A stretch of 24,775 bases of DNA from a virus. Location: the IMG/VR virus record IMGVR_UViG_3300025769_000795, positions 1 to 24,775 of that record; one strand, given 5' to 3'. Below, one piece after another: positions 13,954 through 20,508 of this stretch. The notes beneath the pieces were generated by a model. It saw only the letters and a program-made list of their open reading frames with translations, searched no databases and had not been told where the DNA came from. The position numbers and the translations under genes were made by a program. Within the stretch, counting starts at the first letter, position 1. Every line of letters starts with the position of its first letter.

Positions 13954-15627
13954 ATGAGAGAAAAGTTTTTAGATATAGGAATCGATATTGGTAGTCGTGT
14001 AGGAAATTATCATATAGTTTGTCCTAAATGTAGTCATACTAGAAAAAAATCAAAAGATAAATGTTTAAGTATAAATGTAGAAAAAGGTTTATATAATTGT
14101 TTTCATTGTAATTGGTCAGGTAATGTTAATGTTAGAACTAAAAAAGAATATGTAAAGCCTATAAAAATATTATCACCTTTAAATAAAAAAACTATAAGTT
14201 GGTTTAAAAGAAGATGTATTTCAGAAAATACTTTAGTTAATTGGAAAATAACAGAGAGTCAAGAATATTTTCCACAAGTAAAAGAAAAACGTAATGCTAT
14301 TAATTTTAATTATTATCGAGAAGATGAATTAATTAATATAAAATTTCGTGATGGTAGCAAAAATTTTAAACTTTATAAGAATGCTGAATTAATATTTTAT
14401 GGTATAGATAGAATCAAAACTATGGATAAAATATATATAACAGAAGGCGAAATTGATGCATTGAGTTTATTCGAAGCAGGAATATTTTCTGTTTGTAGTG
14501 TTCCTAATGGTGCTAATGTTGGAAATCAAAGACTAGAATATTTAGATAATTGTTGGGAATATTTTGTTGATAAGAAAGAAATTATTTTATGTACAGATAA
14601 TGACCAAGCAGGTTTATCATTAAGAAAAGAACTAGCAAGAAGATTTGGTAGGGGAAGATGTAAGTATGTAGATTTTGGAGAATATAAAGATGCTAACGAA
14701 ATATTAATTAAATTAGGAAGTACAGAATTAAGAAGTATATTAGATAAAGCAAAGAATTTCCCAATTGAGGGAGTTCTTAATATTAATGACATTTGGGATA
14801 GTGTTTTAAATTTTAATGAAAATGGGATTACAAATTACAATGTGCGACTTGGCGACAGTCGAGAATATTATAACATTAGCTTCGGAGAATGGTCTGTATG
14901 CACAGGGATTCCAAATGCAGGAAAAAGTGACGTCATCGACCAAATATGTGTTAATCTTGCACTACACGAAGATTTTCGCATAGCAATGTTTTCTCCTGAA
15001 AGTTATCCTTATGAAGCACATATAAAAAGATTAGCTAATAAAATAAATGAAAAAGATTGTGATACAGATGCACTTAATAATACAAAAGATTTTATAATAG
15101 AACATTTTGATTTTGTTAAAATAGATTTAGAAAATTTAACACTAAAAGGAATATTAGATGCATTTAGGCAATTGGTATTTCAAAAAGGAACTAATGTTTG
15201 TGTAATTGACCCTTGGAATATGTTAGACCATTCAGCACAAAGAGATTTTACTTATGTTGGTAAACTACTTTCAGAGATTACACAGTTTTGCCAACAAACG
15301 AATACTCATTTATTTTTAGTAGCACACCCAAGAAAAATGGAAAGTGTTGACGGTAAATATAGAGTTCCAAATCCTTACGATATTTCTCAATCATCTGATT
15401 TTTTTAATAAAGCATATAATTGTATTACAGTTTATAGAAATCTTGGTCAGCAAACTCAATACTTAAGTGATAGTGTTTCTATATATATACAAAAAGTAAA
15501 AAGAAAAGAAAATGGAAAACAAGGAGATTTTATGGTTGCTCCTGATTTTAAAAATGGAGGAGTATATAAAGAGATAAATGAATATGAACAGAAAATCAGT
15601 AATCAGAATAGTGACATACCATTTTAA
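13954..15627 (+). CDS. Primase-helicase (T7 gp4-like)
   Basis: The 557-residue protein has all parts of a phage primase-helicase. The zinc-binding domain shows CPKC (23-26) and CFHC (49-52). A TOPRIM fold follows: ITEGEIDALS (162-171, catalytic Glu164) and CTDNDQAG (213-220, metal-binding Asp215/Asp217), then KDANEIL. The RecA/DnaB-type helicase has Walker A GIPNAGKSD (318-326), FSPES (346-350), Walker B VIDPWN (417-422) and AHPRK (457-461). It unwinds DNA 5' to 3' as a ring and makes primers. The C-terminus ends NSDIPF, close to the DDLPF end of the SSB-like protein. Around 14840-14960, covering the Walker A region, base composition and codon use shift (GAC, GGC, CGA, GTC, ATC codons), unlike the rest of the gene. 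Confidence 0.92.
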   Translation: MREKFLDIGIDIGSRVGNYHIVCPKCSHTRKKSKDKCLSINVEKGLYNCFHCNWSGNVNVRTKKEYVKPIKILSPLNKKTISWFKRRCISENTLVNWKITESQEYFPQVKEKRNAINFNYYREDELINIKFRDGSKNFKLYKNAELIFYGIDRIKTMDKIYITEGEIDALSLFEAGIFSVCSVPNGANVGNQRLEYLDNCWEYFVDKKEIILCTDNDQAGLSLRKELARRFGRGRCKYVDFGEYKDANEILIKLGSTELRSILDKAKNFPIEGVLNINDIWDSVLNFNENGITNYNVRLGDSREYYNISFGEWSVCTGIPNAGKSDVIDQICVNLALHEDFRIAMFSPESYPYEAHIKRLANKINEKDCDTDALNNTKDFIIEHFDFVKIDLENLTLKGILDAFRQLVFQKGTNVCVIDPWNMLDHSAQRDFTYVGKLLSEITQFCQQTNTHLFLVAHPRKMESVDGKYRVPNPYDISQSSDFFNKAYNCITVYRNLGQQTQYLSDSVSIYIQKVKRKENGKQGDFMVAPDFKNGGVYKEINEYEQKISNQNSDIPF

Positions 15628-15632
15628 ATTTT

Positions 15633-15640
15633 TACATTTG
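15633..15640 (+). promoter_or_regulatory. -7 element (TACATTTG) abutting a small gene
   Basis: TACATTTG matches TAnnTTTG and ends 3 bases before the ATG at 15644. It points to 15644 rather than the in-frame ATG at 15578, which lies inside the primase-helicase gene, as the real start. Confidence 0.45.
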
Positions 15641-15643
15641 TAT

Positions 15644-15808
15644 ATGTTTGAAATTGAAGTGGCTACTTGTTATGGTTTTGGAATTGGTATATATTATACG
15701 AACGAAGATATAGAAGGTATGGAAAAAGTTGCTGACAATTTAAGAAACACAATACAAATAGCATTTTTTTTTGTTATTATAAACATAAATTATTACACAG
15801 ATGCCTAA
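15644..15808 (+). CDS. Small protein of unknown function
   Basis: This 54-residue ORF begins MFEIEVATCYGFGIGIYYTN, a short beta-hairpin-like segment, followed by a helix and a hydrophobic strand-like end (IQIAFFFVIINI). An in-frame ATG at 15578 would extend it, but that part lies inside the primase-helicase gene and the -7 element stands directly before 15644. Its last 8 bases overlap the ParB-like gene. I recognise no characterised family. Confidence 0.5.
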   Translation: MFEIEVATCYGFGIGIYYTNEDIEGMEKVADNLRNTIQIAFFFVIININYYTDA

Positions 15809-16547
15809 AAAAGTAAAAATAAATACATTAATAAAAAATACTGATAATCCTAGATATATAAAAGAGGATAAATTTAATAAACTTGTAAAATCTATTAAAG
15901 AATTCCCTGAAATGTTAGAAAAACGACCAATAATTGTAGATGAAAATATGATTGTATTAGGTGGTAATATGAGATTAAGAGCTTGTTTAGATGCAGGATT
16001 TAAAGAAGTTTGGATTGAGCAAGTTACTAATTGGACTGATAAACAAAAAAAAGAATTTATAATAAAAGATAATGTGGGATTTGGTGAATGGGATTGGGAC
16101 ATATTAGGTAATAATTACACTTTTGAGGAATTAGAAAATTGGGGTTTAGATATAAACTCGTTTGATATGGAAGATGAACAAACAGATTTACAAGAAGCAT
16201 ATACAAATAAAATTGATGCACCAACATATACACCGTCTGATGAAAAACCAAAATTAACAGAATTATTAGATGATGAAAAAACCAACCTATTAATTAAAAA
16301 AATAAAAGATTCAAAATTAAAAAAAACAGAAAAAGATTTTTTAACAAATGCAGCTTACAGACATTTAAAATTTGATTATGCAAAAATAGCAGATTATTAT
16401 GCACATAGTGAAAAAGATACACAAGAATTAATGGAAGATTTATCATTAATTATTATTGATTTTCAAAAAGCAATTGCACAAGGTTATTTGCAATTACGAG
16501 AAGAAATAACAAATCAATATATAGAAGAATATGGAGAAGAAGAATAA
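15801..16547 (+). CDS. ParB-like DNA-binding/nuclease-domain protein
   Basis: The 248-residue protein has an N-terminal ParB/sulfiredoxin-type domain: NTDNPRYIKEDKFNKLVKSI (13-32), the RPIIVDENMIVLGGNMRLRA segment (43-62), where GGNMRLRA corresponds to the GG-x-R-R-x-x-A motif, and the usual trailing NVGFGEWDWDIL. A mostly helical C-terminal region includes NAAYRHLKFDYAKIADYYAH and LSLIIIDFQKAIAQGYL, a pattern found in stand-alone phage ParB-like proteins. There is no ParA or segregation operon here. Aravind and colleagues described phage ParB-like domains as partners in DNA base-modification operons, and the next gene is a glycosyltransferase of the type they described. Function is inferred from that context. 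Confidence 0.65.
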   Translation: MPKKVKINTLIKNTDNPRYIKEDKFNKLVKSIKEFPEMLEKRPIIVDENMIVLGGNMRLRACLDAGFKEVWIEQVTNWTDKQKKEFIIKDNVGFGEWDWDILGNNYTFEELENWGLDINSFDMEDEQTDLQEAYTNKIDAPTYTPSDEKPKLTELLDDEKTNLLIKKIKDSKLKKTEKDFLTNAAYRHLKFDYAKIADYYAHSEKDTQELMEDLSLIIIDFQKAIAQGYLQLREEITNQYIEEYGEEE

Positions 16548-17394
16548 TGAATATGTAGTTTTTATTTTAACTTATGGTCGTTCTGCTAAAGTACATACGT
16601 ATGAAACTATAAGAAAACAAGGTTATAAAGGCAAAATATATTTAGTCTGTTCTGATGATGATAGTCAAGTAAATGATTACAAAAAAAACTTTCCTAATGA
16701 AGTCGTTGTATTTAATAAACAAGAATATGCAAATACATTTGACATTGGTGATAATTTTAATGATAATAGAGTTGTAGTTTATGCAAGAAATGCAATATTT
16801 AGCATTGCTGAAAAATTAGGATACAAATATTTTATTGTATTGGATGATGATTATACTGCTTTTAGATATACTGCAGATGCTAATGGAACATATTTAACCA
16901 AAGCAAGAAATGCTAAAAATTTAAGTGTTTTATTTGATATGATGCTTAAATATTACAAAAAAACCAATGCAGTGACTTTATGTATTGCACAAGGTGGTGA
17001 TTTTATTGGCGGTGAAAATTCAAGAGTTTTCAAAAAGAAATTAAGCAGAAAAGCTATGAATTTTTTTATATGTTCTACTGAAAGAAAGTTTCCATTTATA
17101 GGAAGGATAAATGAGGATGTTAATACCTATGTAAGATATGGCACATTAGGTCATATATTTTTAACAATTTGTGATTTACGACTAGAGCAATTAGACACAC
17201 AAAGCAACACAGGTGGCTTGACTGAATTTTATTTAGATGGTGGTACTTACGTTAAATCGTTTTATACAGTTTTATTTAATCCTTCTTGTACAAAAATAAA
17301 TCTAATGGGAAATAAAAATAAAAGATTACATCATATGATTAAATGGAATAACGCAGTTCCTAAACTTTTACAAGAAAATATTAAAAAAGTGTAA
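16531..17394 (+). CDS. GREB1/TET-associated-type glycosyltransferase, candidate DNA-base glycosyltransferase
   Basis: This 287-residue GT-A-type enzyme shows FILTYGRSAK (11-20), a GYKGKIYLVCSDDD segment (31-44), FNKQEY, ARNAIFSIAEKLGYKYF (85-101) and the LDDDY metal-binding motif (104-108), with NEDVNTYVRYGTLG (194-207) in the position of the acceptor or catalytic acidic loop. This layout resembles the TET-associated/GREB1-like glycosyltransferases, which include the base J glucosyltransferase of kinetoplastids and several phage enzymes that glycosylate modified DNA bases. It overlaps the ParB-like gene by 17 bases, so the two are translated together. No TET/JBP oxygenase or base hydroxymethylase is visible in the window; one may lie outside it. 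A protein substrate is the main alternative. Confidence 0.6.
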   Translation: MEKKNNEYVVFILTYGRSAKVHTYETIRKQGYKGKIYLVCSDDDSQVNDYKKNFPNEVVVFNKQEYANTFDIGDNFNDNRVVVYARNAIFSIAEKLGYKYFIVLDDDYTAFRYTADANGTYLTKARNAKNLSVLFDMMLKYYKKTNAVTLCIAQGGDFIGGENSRVFKKKLSRKAMNFFICSTERKFPFIGRINEDVNTYVRYGTLGHIFLTICDLRLEQLDTQSNTGGLTEFYLDGGTYVKSFYTVLFNPSCTKINLMGNKNKRLHHMIKWNNAVPKLLQENIKKV

Positions 17395-17410
17395 AAAAAC
17401 TTTCATATAT

Positions 17411-17433
17411 AAAATATTCTTTGTATCTTTATA
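17411..17433 (+). promoter_or_regulatory. Putative promoter/control element shared with 7756-7778
   Basis: Apart from one base this 23-base stretch is identical to 7756-7778, with the core CTTTGTATCTTTATA. It ends 17 bases before the ATG at 17451. It probably starts the accessory operon of small genes that ends at the terminator near 18945. Confidence 0.5.
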
Positions 17434-17450
17434 TTAAATAAAACAAAGAA

Positions 17451-17654
17451 ATGAAAGCTATCGCAAATAAAAATATAATTAGAAAATCAGGTACTAACAT
17501 TAAAAAAGGTACTATGGTAATTGTAAAAGATAAAAATTTGGTAATAAATTCTAAAGTTATGCCAGAAGTGTTAACTGATATAACTTTACCAAATGGTGAA
17601 AAGTTTCACACAACTAAAAGAATAGCAGATAAATATTTTAATTGGATAGTATAA
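17451..17654 (+). CDS. Small basic protein of unknown function
   Basis: The 67-residue protein starts MKAIANKNIIRKSGTNIKKG and is rich in Lys and Val/Ile, with the strand-like pattern TMVIVKDKNLVINSK and a C-terminal FHTTKRIADKYFNWIV. A small beta-rich basic fold is likely. It is the first gene of the accessory operon behind the shared control element. I recognise no family. Confidence 0.5.
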   Translation: MKAIANKNIIRKSGTNIKKGTMVIVKDKNLVINSKVMPEVLTDITLPNGEKFHTTKRIADKYFNWIV

Positions 17655-17661
17655 ACAATAT

Positions 17662-17744
17662 AGATACTGATAACCCGAGTATCGCAGAAACAGTTCCGAA
17701 ATTAGTCAGAACGTAGTCAAGTGAAAAAGGGCAGTATCTTTTTA
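17662..17744 (+). ncRNA. Candidate structured RNA / cis-regulatory element
   Basis: About 80 bases between two small genes fold strongly. The ends AGATACTG (17662-17669) and CAGTATCT (17732-17739) form a perfect 8-bp closing stem followed by TTTTT. Inside, CCC (17674-17676) can pair with GGG (17729-17731) next to the closing stem, leaving ATAA as a bulge. GTTC (17693-17696) pairs with GAAC (17709-17712) around a 12-base loop, and CGA/TCG at 17676-17684 can form a small hairpin. A second AGTATC at 17678-17683 competes for the 5' GATACT (17663-17668), so two folds exclude each other. The segment is about 41% G+C, clearly above its surroundings, and has no start codon. It matches no tRNA and no riboswitch or ribozyme that I recognise. 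Confidence 0.55.
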
Positions 17745-17755
17745 AAACAAAAAAA

Positions 17756-18019
17756 ATGAAAAAAACTTTTAATCCACCAATAAATAACTTTTTTACACCT
17801 TTAGCATATTATTTAGATTATTACAATATGGATAATAAATTTATAGGAAGTTTAAAATTAGAAGAACCAGTATCTAATAAAATAGGTTTTTATAGTAAAA
17901 CATATATTACACCAAAACACAATATAACATTAGATAATAAAAAGGTTATAAAAGCAGGTACAGATGTATATTATAAGCAAGAACAATTACAAGGTAAATT
18001 AATTTTAAAAAATATATAA
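17756..18019 (+). CDS. Small accessory protein, unknown
   Basis: This 87-residue protein begins MKKTFNPPINNFFTPLAYYL and continues with strand-like segments (FIGSLKLEEP, GFYSKTYITPKHN) and a Lys-rich end. It follows the structured RNA by 11 bases, so its translation or transcription could depend on the RNA fold. The stop codon overlaps the next start (TAATG). No family recognised. Confidence 0.5.
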   Translation: MKKTFNPPINNFFTPLAYYLDYYNMDNKFIGSLKLEEPVSNKIGFYSKTYITPKHNITLDNKKVIKAGTDVYYKQEQLQGKLILKNI

Positions 18020-18174
18020 TGTATATATTAAAATTAGGAGATAAGTTTATAATAAATAAAATATCTAGGTATGGTAAAAAAATAACTCAAAATGTTACAA
18101 TAATAGCTATTGTAAATAATAGAGTTGTATTAAGTAATGGTGATGAATATCACAAAAATAAAATAAATATATAA
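18019..18174 (+). CDS. Small beta-rich protein, unknown
   Basis: The 51-residue ORF starts at the ATG of a TAATG overlap and ends just 1 base before the next ATG, so it fills the gap exactly. It begins MYILKLGDKFIINKISRYGK and ends with NNRVVLSNGDEYHKNKI. The GDKF...VVLSNGDEY pattern suggests a small barrel similar to KOW or SH3-like folds. Spacing supports it as a real gene; its function is unknown. Confidence 0.5.
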   Translation: MYILKLGDKFIINKISRYGKKITQNVTIIAIVNNRVVLSNGDEYHKNKINI

Positions 18175-18175
18175 A

Positions 18176-18505
18176 ATGTCAGAAACAATAATAAAGTTAG
18201 AAGAAAACGATATTCTTTACAGTAGTTGGGGATATGAACAAACCAATATTAATTTTTATAAAGTTAAAAGGTTATGCGGCAAGACACAAGTCGAGCTAGT
18301 TAAAATAGAAAAGAAATATGCAGATGTACAAGATTCTCATACTACAGATAGTGTAATTCCTTATCCTGCATCAGAATTCCCTAAAAAGTTTAGAAGAAAA
18401 GTTTATAATCATACAAGACCAGGTGTAATGATAAAGTCTTATGAATGGGCTACTTTATGGGATGGCAAACCTAAACATCAAACAAATGCTCATTATGGGC
18501 ATTAA
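18176..18505 (+). CDS. Small conserved-type protein (WGYEQTN motif), unknown
   Basis: This 109-residue protein contains SSWGYEQTNINFYKVKRL (about 16-33) followed by a strand-like VELVKIEKKY segment, a pattern I associate with an uncharacterised family on plasmids, prophages and phages. The C-terminal part has a basic stretch (KKFRRKVYNH) and ends WDGKPKHQTNAHYGH. The family has no known function that I can cite. It lies inside the accessory operon. Its central segment resembles in layout that of the accessory gene at 7806-8288. Confidence 0.55.
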   Translation: MSETIIKLEENDILYSSWGYEQTNINFYKVKRLCGKTQVELVKIEKKYADVQDSHTTDSVIPYPASEFPKKFRRKVYNHTRPGVMIKSYEWATLWDGKPKHQTNAHYGH

Positions 18506-18515
18506 AAATATAAAT

Positions 18516-18887
18516 ATGGAAAATAAAATAATTACAAAAGAAGAAATCGAAAAATATATAATTTTAGAATTCGATAAAGAATTACATAAAATATTACAAT
18601 ATAAATACAATAATTTTATATATAATATGTATAATAACTATGACCAATCAGAAAAAGAATTAGATATTATTATTAAAAAAATTATTTTAAGTAGTTGGTT
18701 TATTAGAAATAAAAAATTACATAAACAAATATGTGAATTATTTAGATATGATGAAAACCACGCTTCAACAAATGTATTTAAACATATGAAAGCAAATTTA
18801 TATGAATATGAATTCTTTTTAGAAGATTGGTATGATGAACAAATAGAAAAACAGAATAAAAATATTAGTGTTTGGAAAAATAAATAA
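18516..18887 (+). CDS. Small helical protein, unknown
   Basis: The start at 18516 (MENKIITKEEIEKYI) avoids overlap with the previous gene; an in-frame ATG at 18441 would overlap it by 65 bases and encode an unlikely Met-rich leader. The 123 residues are rich in Ile, Lys, Glu, Asn and Tyr and predicted to be helical, with aromatic patches (YNNFIYNMYNNY; EYEFFLEDWYDE). It is the last gene of the accessory operon, ending 32 bases before the terminator. No family recognised. Confidence 0.5.
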   Translation: MENKIITKEEIEKYIILEFDKELHKILQYKYNNFIYNMYNNYDQSEKELDIIIKKIILSSWFIRNKKLHKQICELFRYDENHASTNVFKHMKANLYEYEFFLEDWYDEQIEKQNKNISVWKNK

Positions 18888-18915
18888 TAAATAAATATTT
18901 CATTTTTTGTTTTTA

Positions 18916-18945
18916 AAAGTCCTCTTGCAAAAGGGGATTTTTTTT
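18916..18945 (+). terminator. Rho-independent terminator with GCAA tetraloop
   Basis: TCCTCTT (18920-18926) pairs with AAGGGGA (18931-18937), including one T-G pair, around the stable tetraloop GCAA (18927-18930). Eight T residues follow (18938-18945). It separates the accessory operon from the packaging genes. Confidence 0.85.
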
Positions 18946-18948
18946 ATG

Positions 18949-18956
18949 TAATTTTG
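18949..18956 (+). promoter_or_regulatory. -7 element (TAATTTTG) for the terminase genes
   Basis: TAATTTTG matches TAnnTTTG, begins 4 bases after the terminator's T-run and ends 4 bases before the ATG at 18961. A TTG at 18925-18927, inside the terminator stem and loop, lies about 21 bases upstream and could be a -33 element. Confidence 0.5.
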
Positions 18957-18960
18957 TAAA

Positions 18961-19314
18961 ATGAAAACGAACAAAATCGAACATACTAAAAAAGCAATTC
19001 TTGAAGCATTAGAAAAATCTTTAGGTGTAGTTACAACTGCCTGTAAACAGGTTGGAGTTGGTAGAACTACATTTTATGAGTATCTTAACAAAGATGAAAG
19101 TTTTGCAAACAAAGTTGCTGATATACAAAACATAGCACTTGACTTTGCTGAATCACAATTACATAAACAAATACAAGATGGTAATACATCAGCAACAATA
19201 TTTTATCTTAAAACAAAAGGAAAGAAACGTGGTTATGTTGAACGTAGTGAAATAGTTCACGATGGTGCAATTAAATCAACACTAATAGAATGGAAACCCA
19301 GTCAAGAAGAATAG
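18961..19314 (+). CDS. terS: Small terminase subunit
   Basis: The 117-residue protein begins MKTNKIEHTKKAILEALEKS. It has a helix-turn-helix-like N-terminal domain (LGVVTTACKQVGVGRTTFYE, about 21-40), the pattern of phage small terminases that bind pac or cos DNA, then a helical part (ALDFAESQLHKQIQDGNTSA) and a KGKKRGYVERSE segment near the C-terminus. The large terminase gene starts before its stop codon (25-base overlap). Small terminases form rings that start packaging and regulate the large subunit's ATPase. Confidence 0.82.
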   Translation: MKTNKIEHTKKAILEALEKSLGVVTTACKQVGVGRTTFYEYLNKDESFANKVADIQNIALDFAESQLHKQIQDGNTSATIFYLKTKGKKRGYVERSEIVHDGAIKSTLIEWKPSQEE

Positions 19315-20477
19315 AACAACATTGCAATAGGCAATTTTATGATTTAATAAATTCAGAAAAAAGATTTAAAGTACACCAAGGAGGAACAAGAAGTGGGAAA
19401 ACTTATGCAGTATGTCAATACTTAACATATCTGTTAACTAAATCAAAAGAGCCTTTGGTTATATCTATTATTAGAAAAACATTACCTGCTTTAAAAGGAA
19501 GTGTATTAAGAGATATAATTACGATTCTTGAAAAAACAGGTTTGTATTATTTAGGTGTTCATAATAAATCAGCAAACACTTTTGAATATGGCAAACATCT
19601 TATTGAATTTTTATCAGTAGATGAACCACAAAAAATTCGTGGTCGGAAAAGAAACATTGCATTTTTAAATGAGGGCAATGAATTAACTATTGAAGATTTT
19701 CGACAAATTAATATGAGGACATTAGATATGGTTATTGTTGATTTTAACCCAAGTGACCCGATACATTGGATTTATGATGATTTAGTACCTCGTGATGATT
19801 GTGACACTTGGATAACAACATATAAGGATAACAAATTTCTTTCTAAAGATTTAGTATATGAAATAGAAAGAATGAAATTAAAAGACCCTGATTATTGGAG
19901 AGTATATGGAGAAGGGCAAAAAGCAATATTTAGTGCTAGACAAATATTTAATAATTGGAATTTTATTAATTATAGTGACTTTCCAGAATTTGATATTAAT
20001 AATGATGGTATAATCGGCATTGATTTTGGTTTTAGTAATGACCCTACTGCAATAGTCATTGGATTTAAAAAAAATGATAAACTATTTTTTCACGAATTAT
20101 TATATAATAAAGGAATGACAAATGATGAAATAGCAGAATTTATTAAAGCTAGTGGATATGAACAAGTAATTTGTTATGGTGATTCAGCAGAACCAAAATC
20201 AATAGAAGAAATAAAAAGAAAAGGTTTATATATCAATCCTGCTCGTAAAGGTCAAGGAAGTGTAAATGCAGGAATTAGTTTATTAAAAGAATATGAAATA
20301 TATATAAGTAAAGAATCATTAAATATTGTAAAAGAATATCACAGTTATTATTGGACTGAAATGAAAGATGGAACTATAATTAACAAGCCTTTAGATAGAA
20401 TGAATCATTGTATGGATGCTATGAGATACCTCACTTTTAGTAGTTTTGGAAAGCAACAAAACTTCTTTGTAATATAA
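19290..20477 (+). CDS. terL: Large terminase subunit (ATPase and nuclease)
   Basis: The 395-residue protein has the motor and nuclease of phage large terminases (Terminase_3 type). Walker A is GGTRSGKT (31-38), followed by the ISIIRKTLPALKGSV segment and Walker B IAFLNEGNE (123-131, catalytic Glu). The RNase H-like nuclease domain shows GIDFGFSNDP (243-252), the GDSAEPKS metal-binding motif (297-304) and NHCMDAMRY (372-380, final Asp376). The enzyme pumps DNA through the portal and cuts concatemers. It overlaps the small terminase gene by 25 bases, so the two are co-translated. The portal gene follows. Confidence 0.95.
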   Translation: METQSRRIEQHCNRQFYDLINSEKRFKVHQGGTRSGKTYAVCQYLTYLLTKSKEPLVISIIRKTLPALKGSVLRDIITILEKTGLYYLGVHNKSANTFEYGKHLIEFLSVDEPQKIRGRKRNIAFLNEGNELTIEDFRQINMRTLDMVIVDFNPSDPIHWIYDDLVPRDDCDTWITTYKDNKFLSKDLVYEIERMKLKDPDYWRVYGEGQKAIFSARQIFNNWNFINYSDFPEFDINNDGIIGIDFGFSNDPTAIVIGFKKNDKLFFHELLYNKGMTNDEIAEFIKASGYEQVICYGDSAEPKSIEEIKRKGLYINPARKGQGSVNAGISLLKEYEIYISKESLNIVKEYHSYYWTEMKDGTIINKPLDRMNHCMDAMRYLTFSSFGKQQNFFVI

Positions 20478-20481
20478 TTAT

Positions 20482-20489
20482 TATTTTTG
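20482..20489 (+). promoter_or_regulatory. -7 element (TATTTTTG) upstream of the portal gene
   Basis: TATTTTTG matches TAnnTTTG and ends 19 bases before the ATG at 20509. A TTG lies at 20467-20469, closer than the usual -33 spacing. It likely gives the head genes an extra promoter behind the terminases. Confidence 0.45.
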
Positions 20490-20508
20490 TAAGATAAATC
20501 GTAAGCGA

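Noticed and set aside
15578-15643. In-frame upstream start for the small gene before the ParB-like gene
   Set aside because: This part lies within the primase-helicase gene and the -7 element abuts the ATG at 15644 instead.
17667-17692. Hammerhead ribozyme-like CTGATAA...GAAAC in the structured RNA
   Set aside because: The core should be CTGATGA; the G-to-A change would abolish catalysis, no stem II lies between the two motifs, and the GTC needed after stem III is not placed next to a stem I strand.
17662-17739. tRNA or tRNA-like RNA
   Set aside because: There is an 8-bp closing stem but no T-arm GTTCRANYC, no anticodon arm of the right size and no D-arm.
18441-18515. In-frame upstream start for the last accessory gene
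   Set aside because: It would overlap the WGYEQTN gene by 65 bases and add a Met-rich leader; 18516 gives a normal start shortly after the stop codon.
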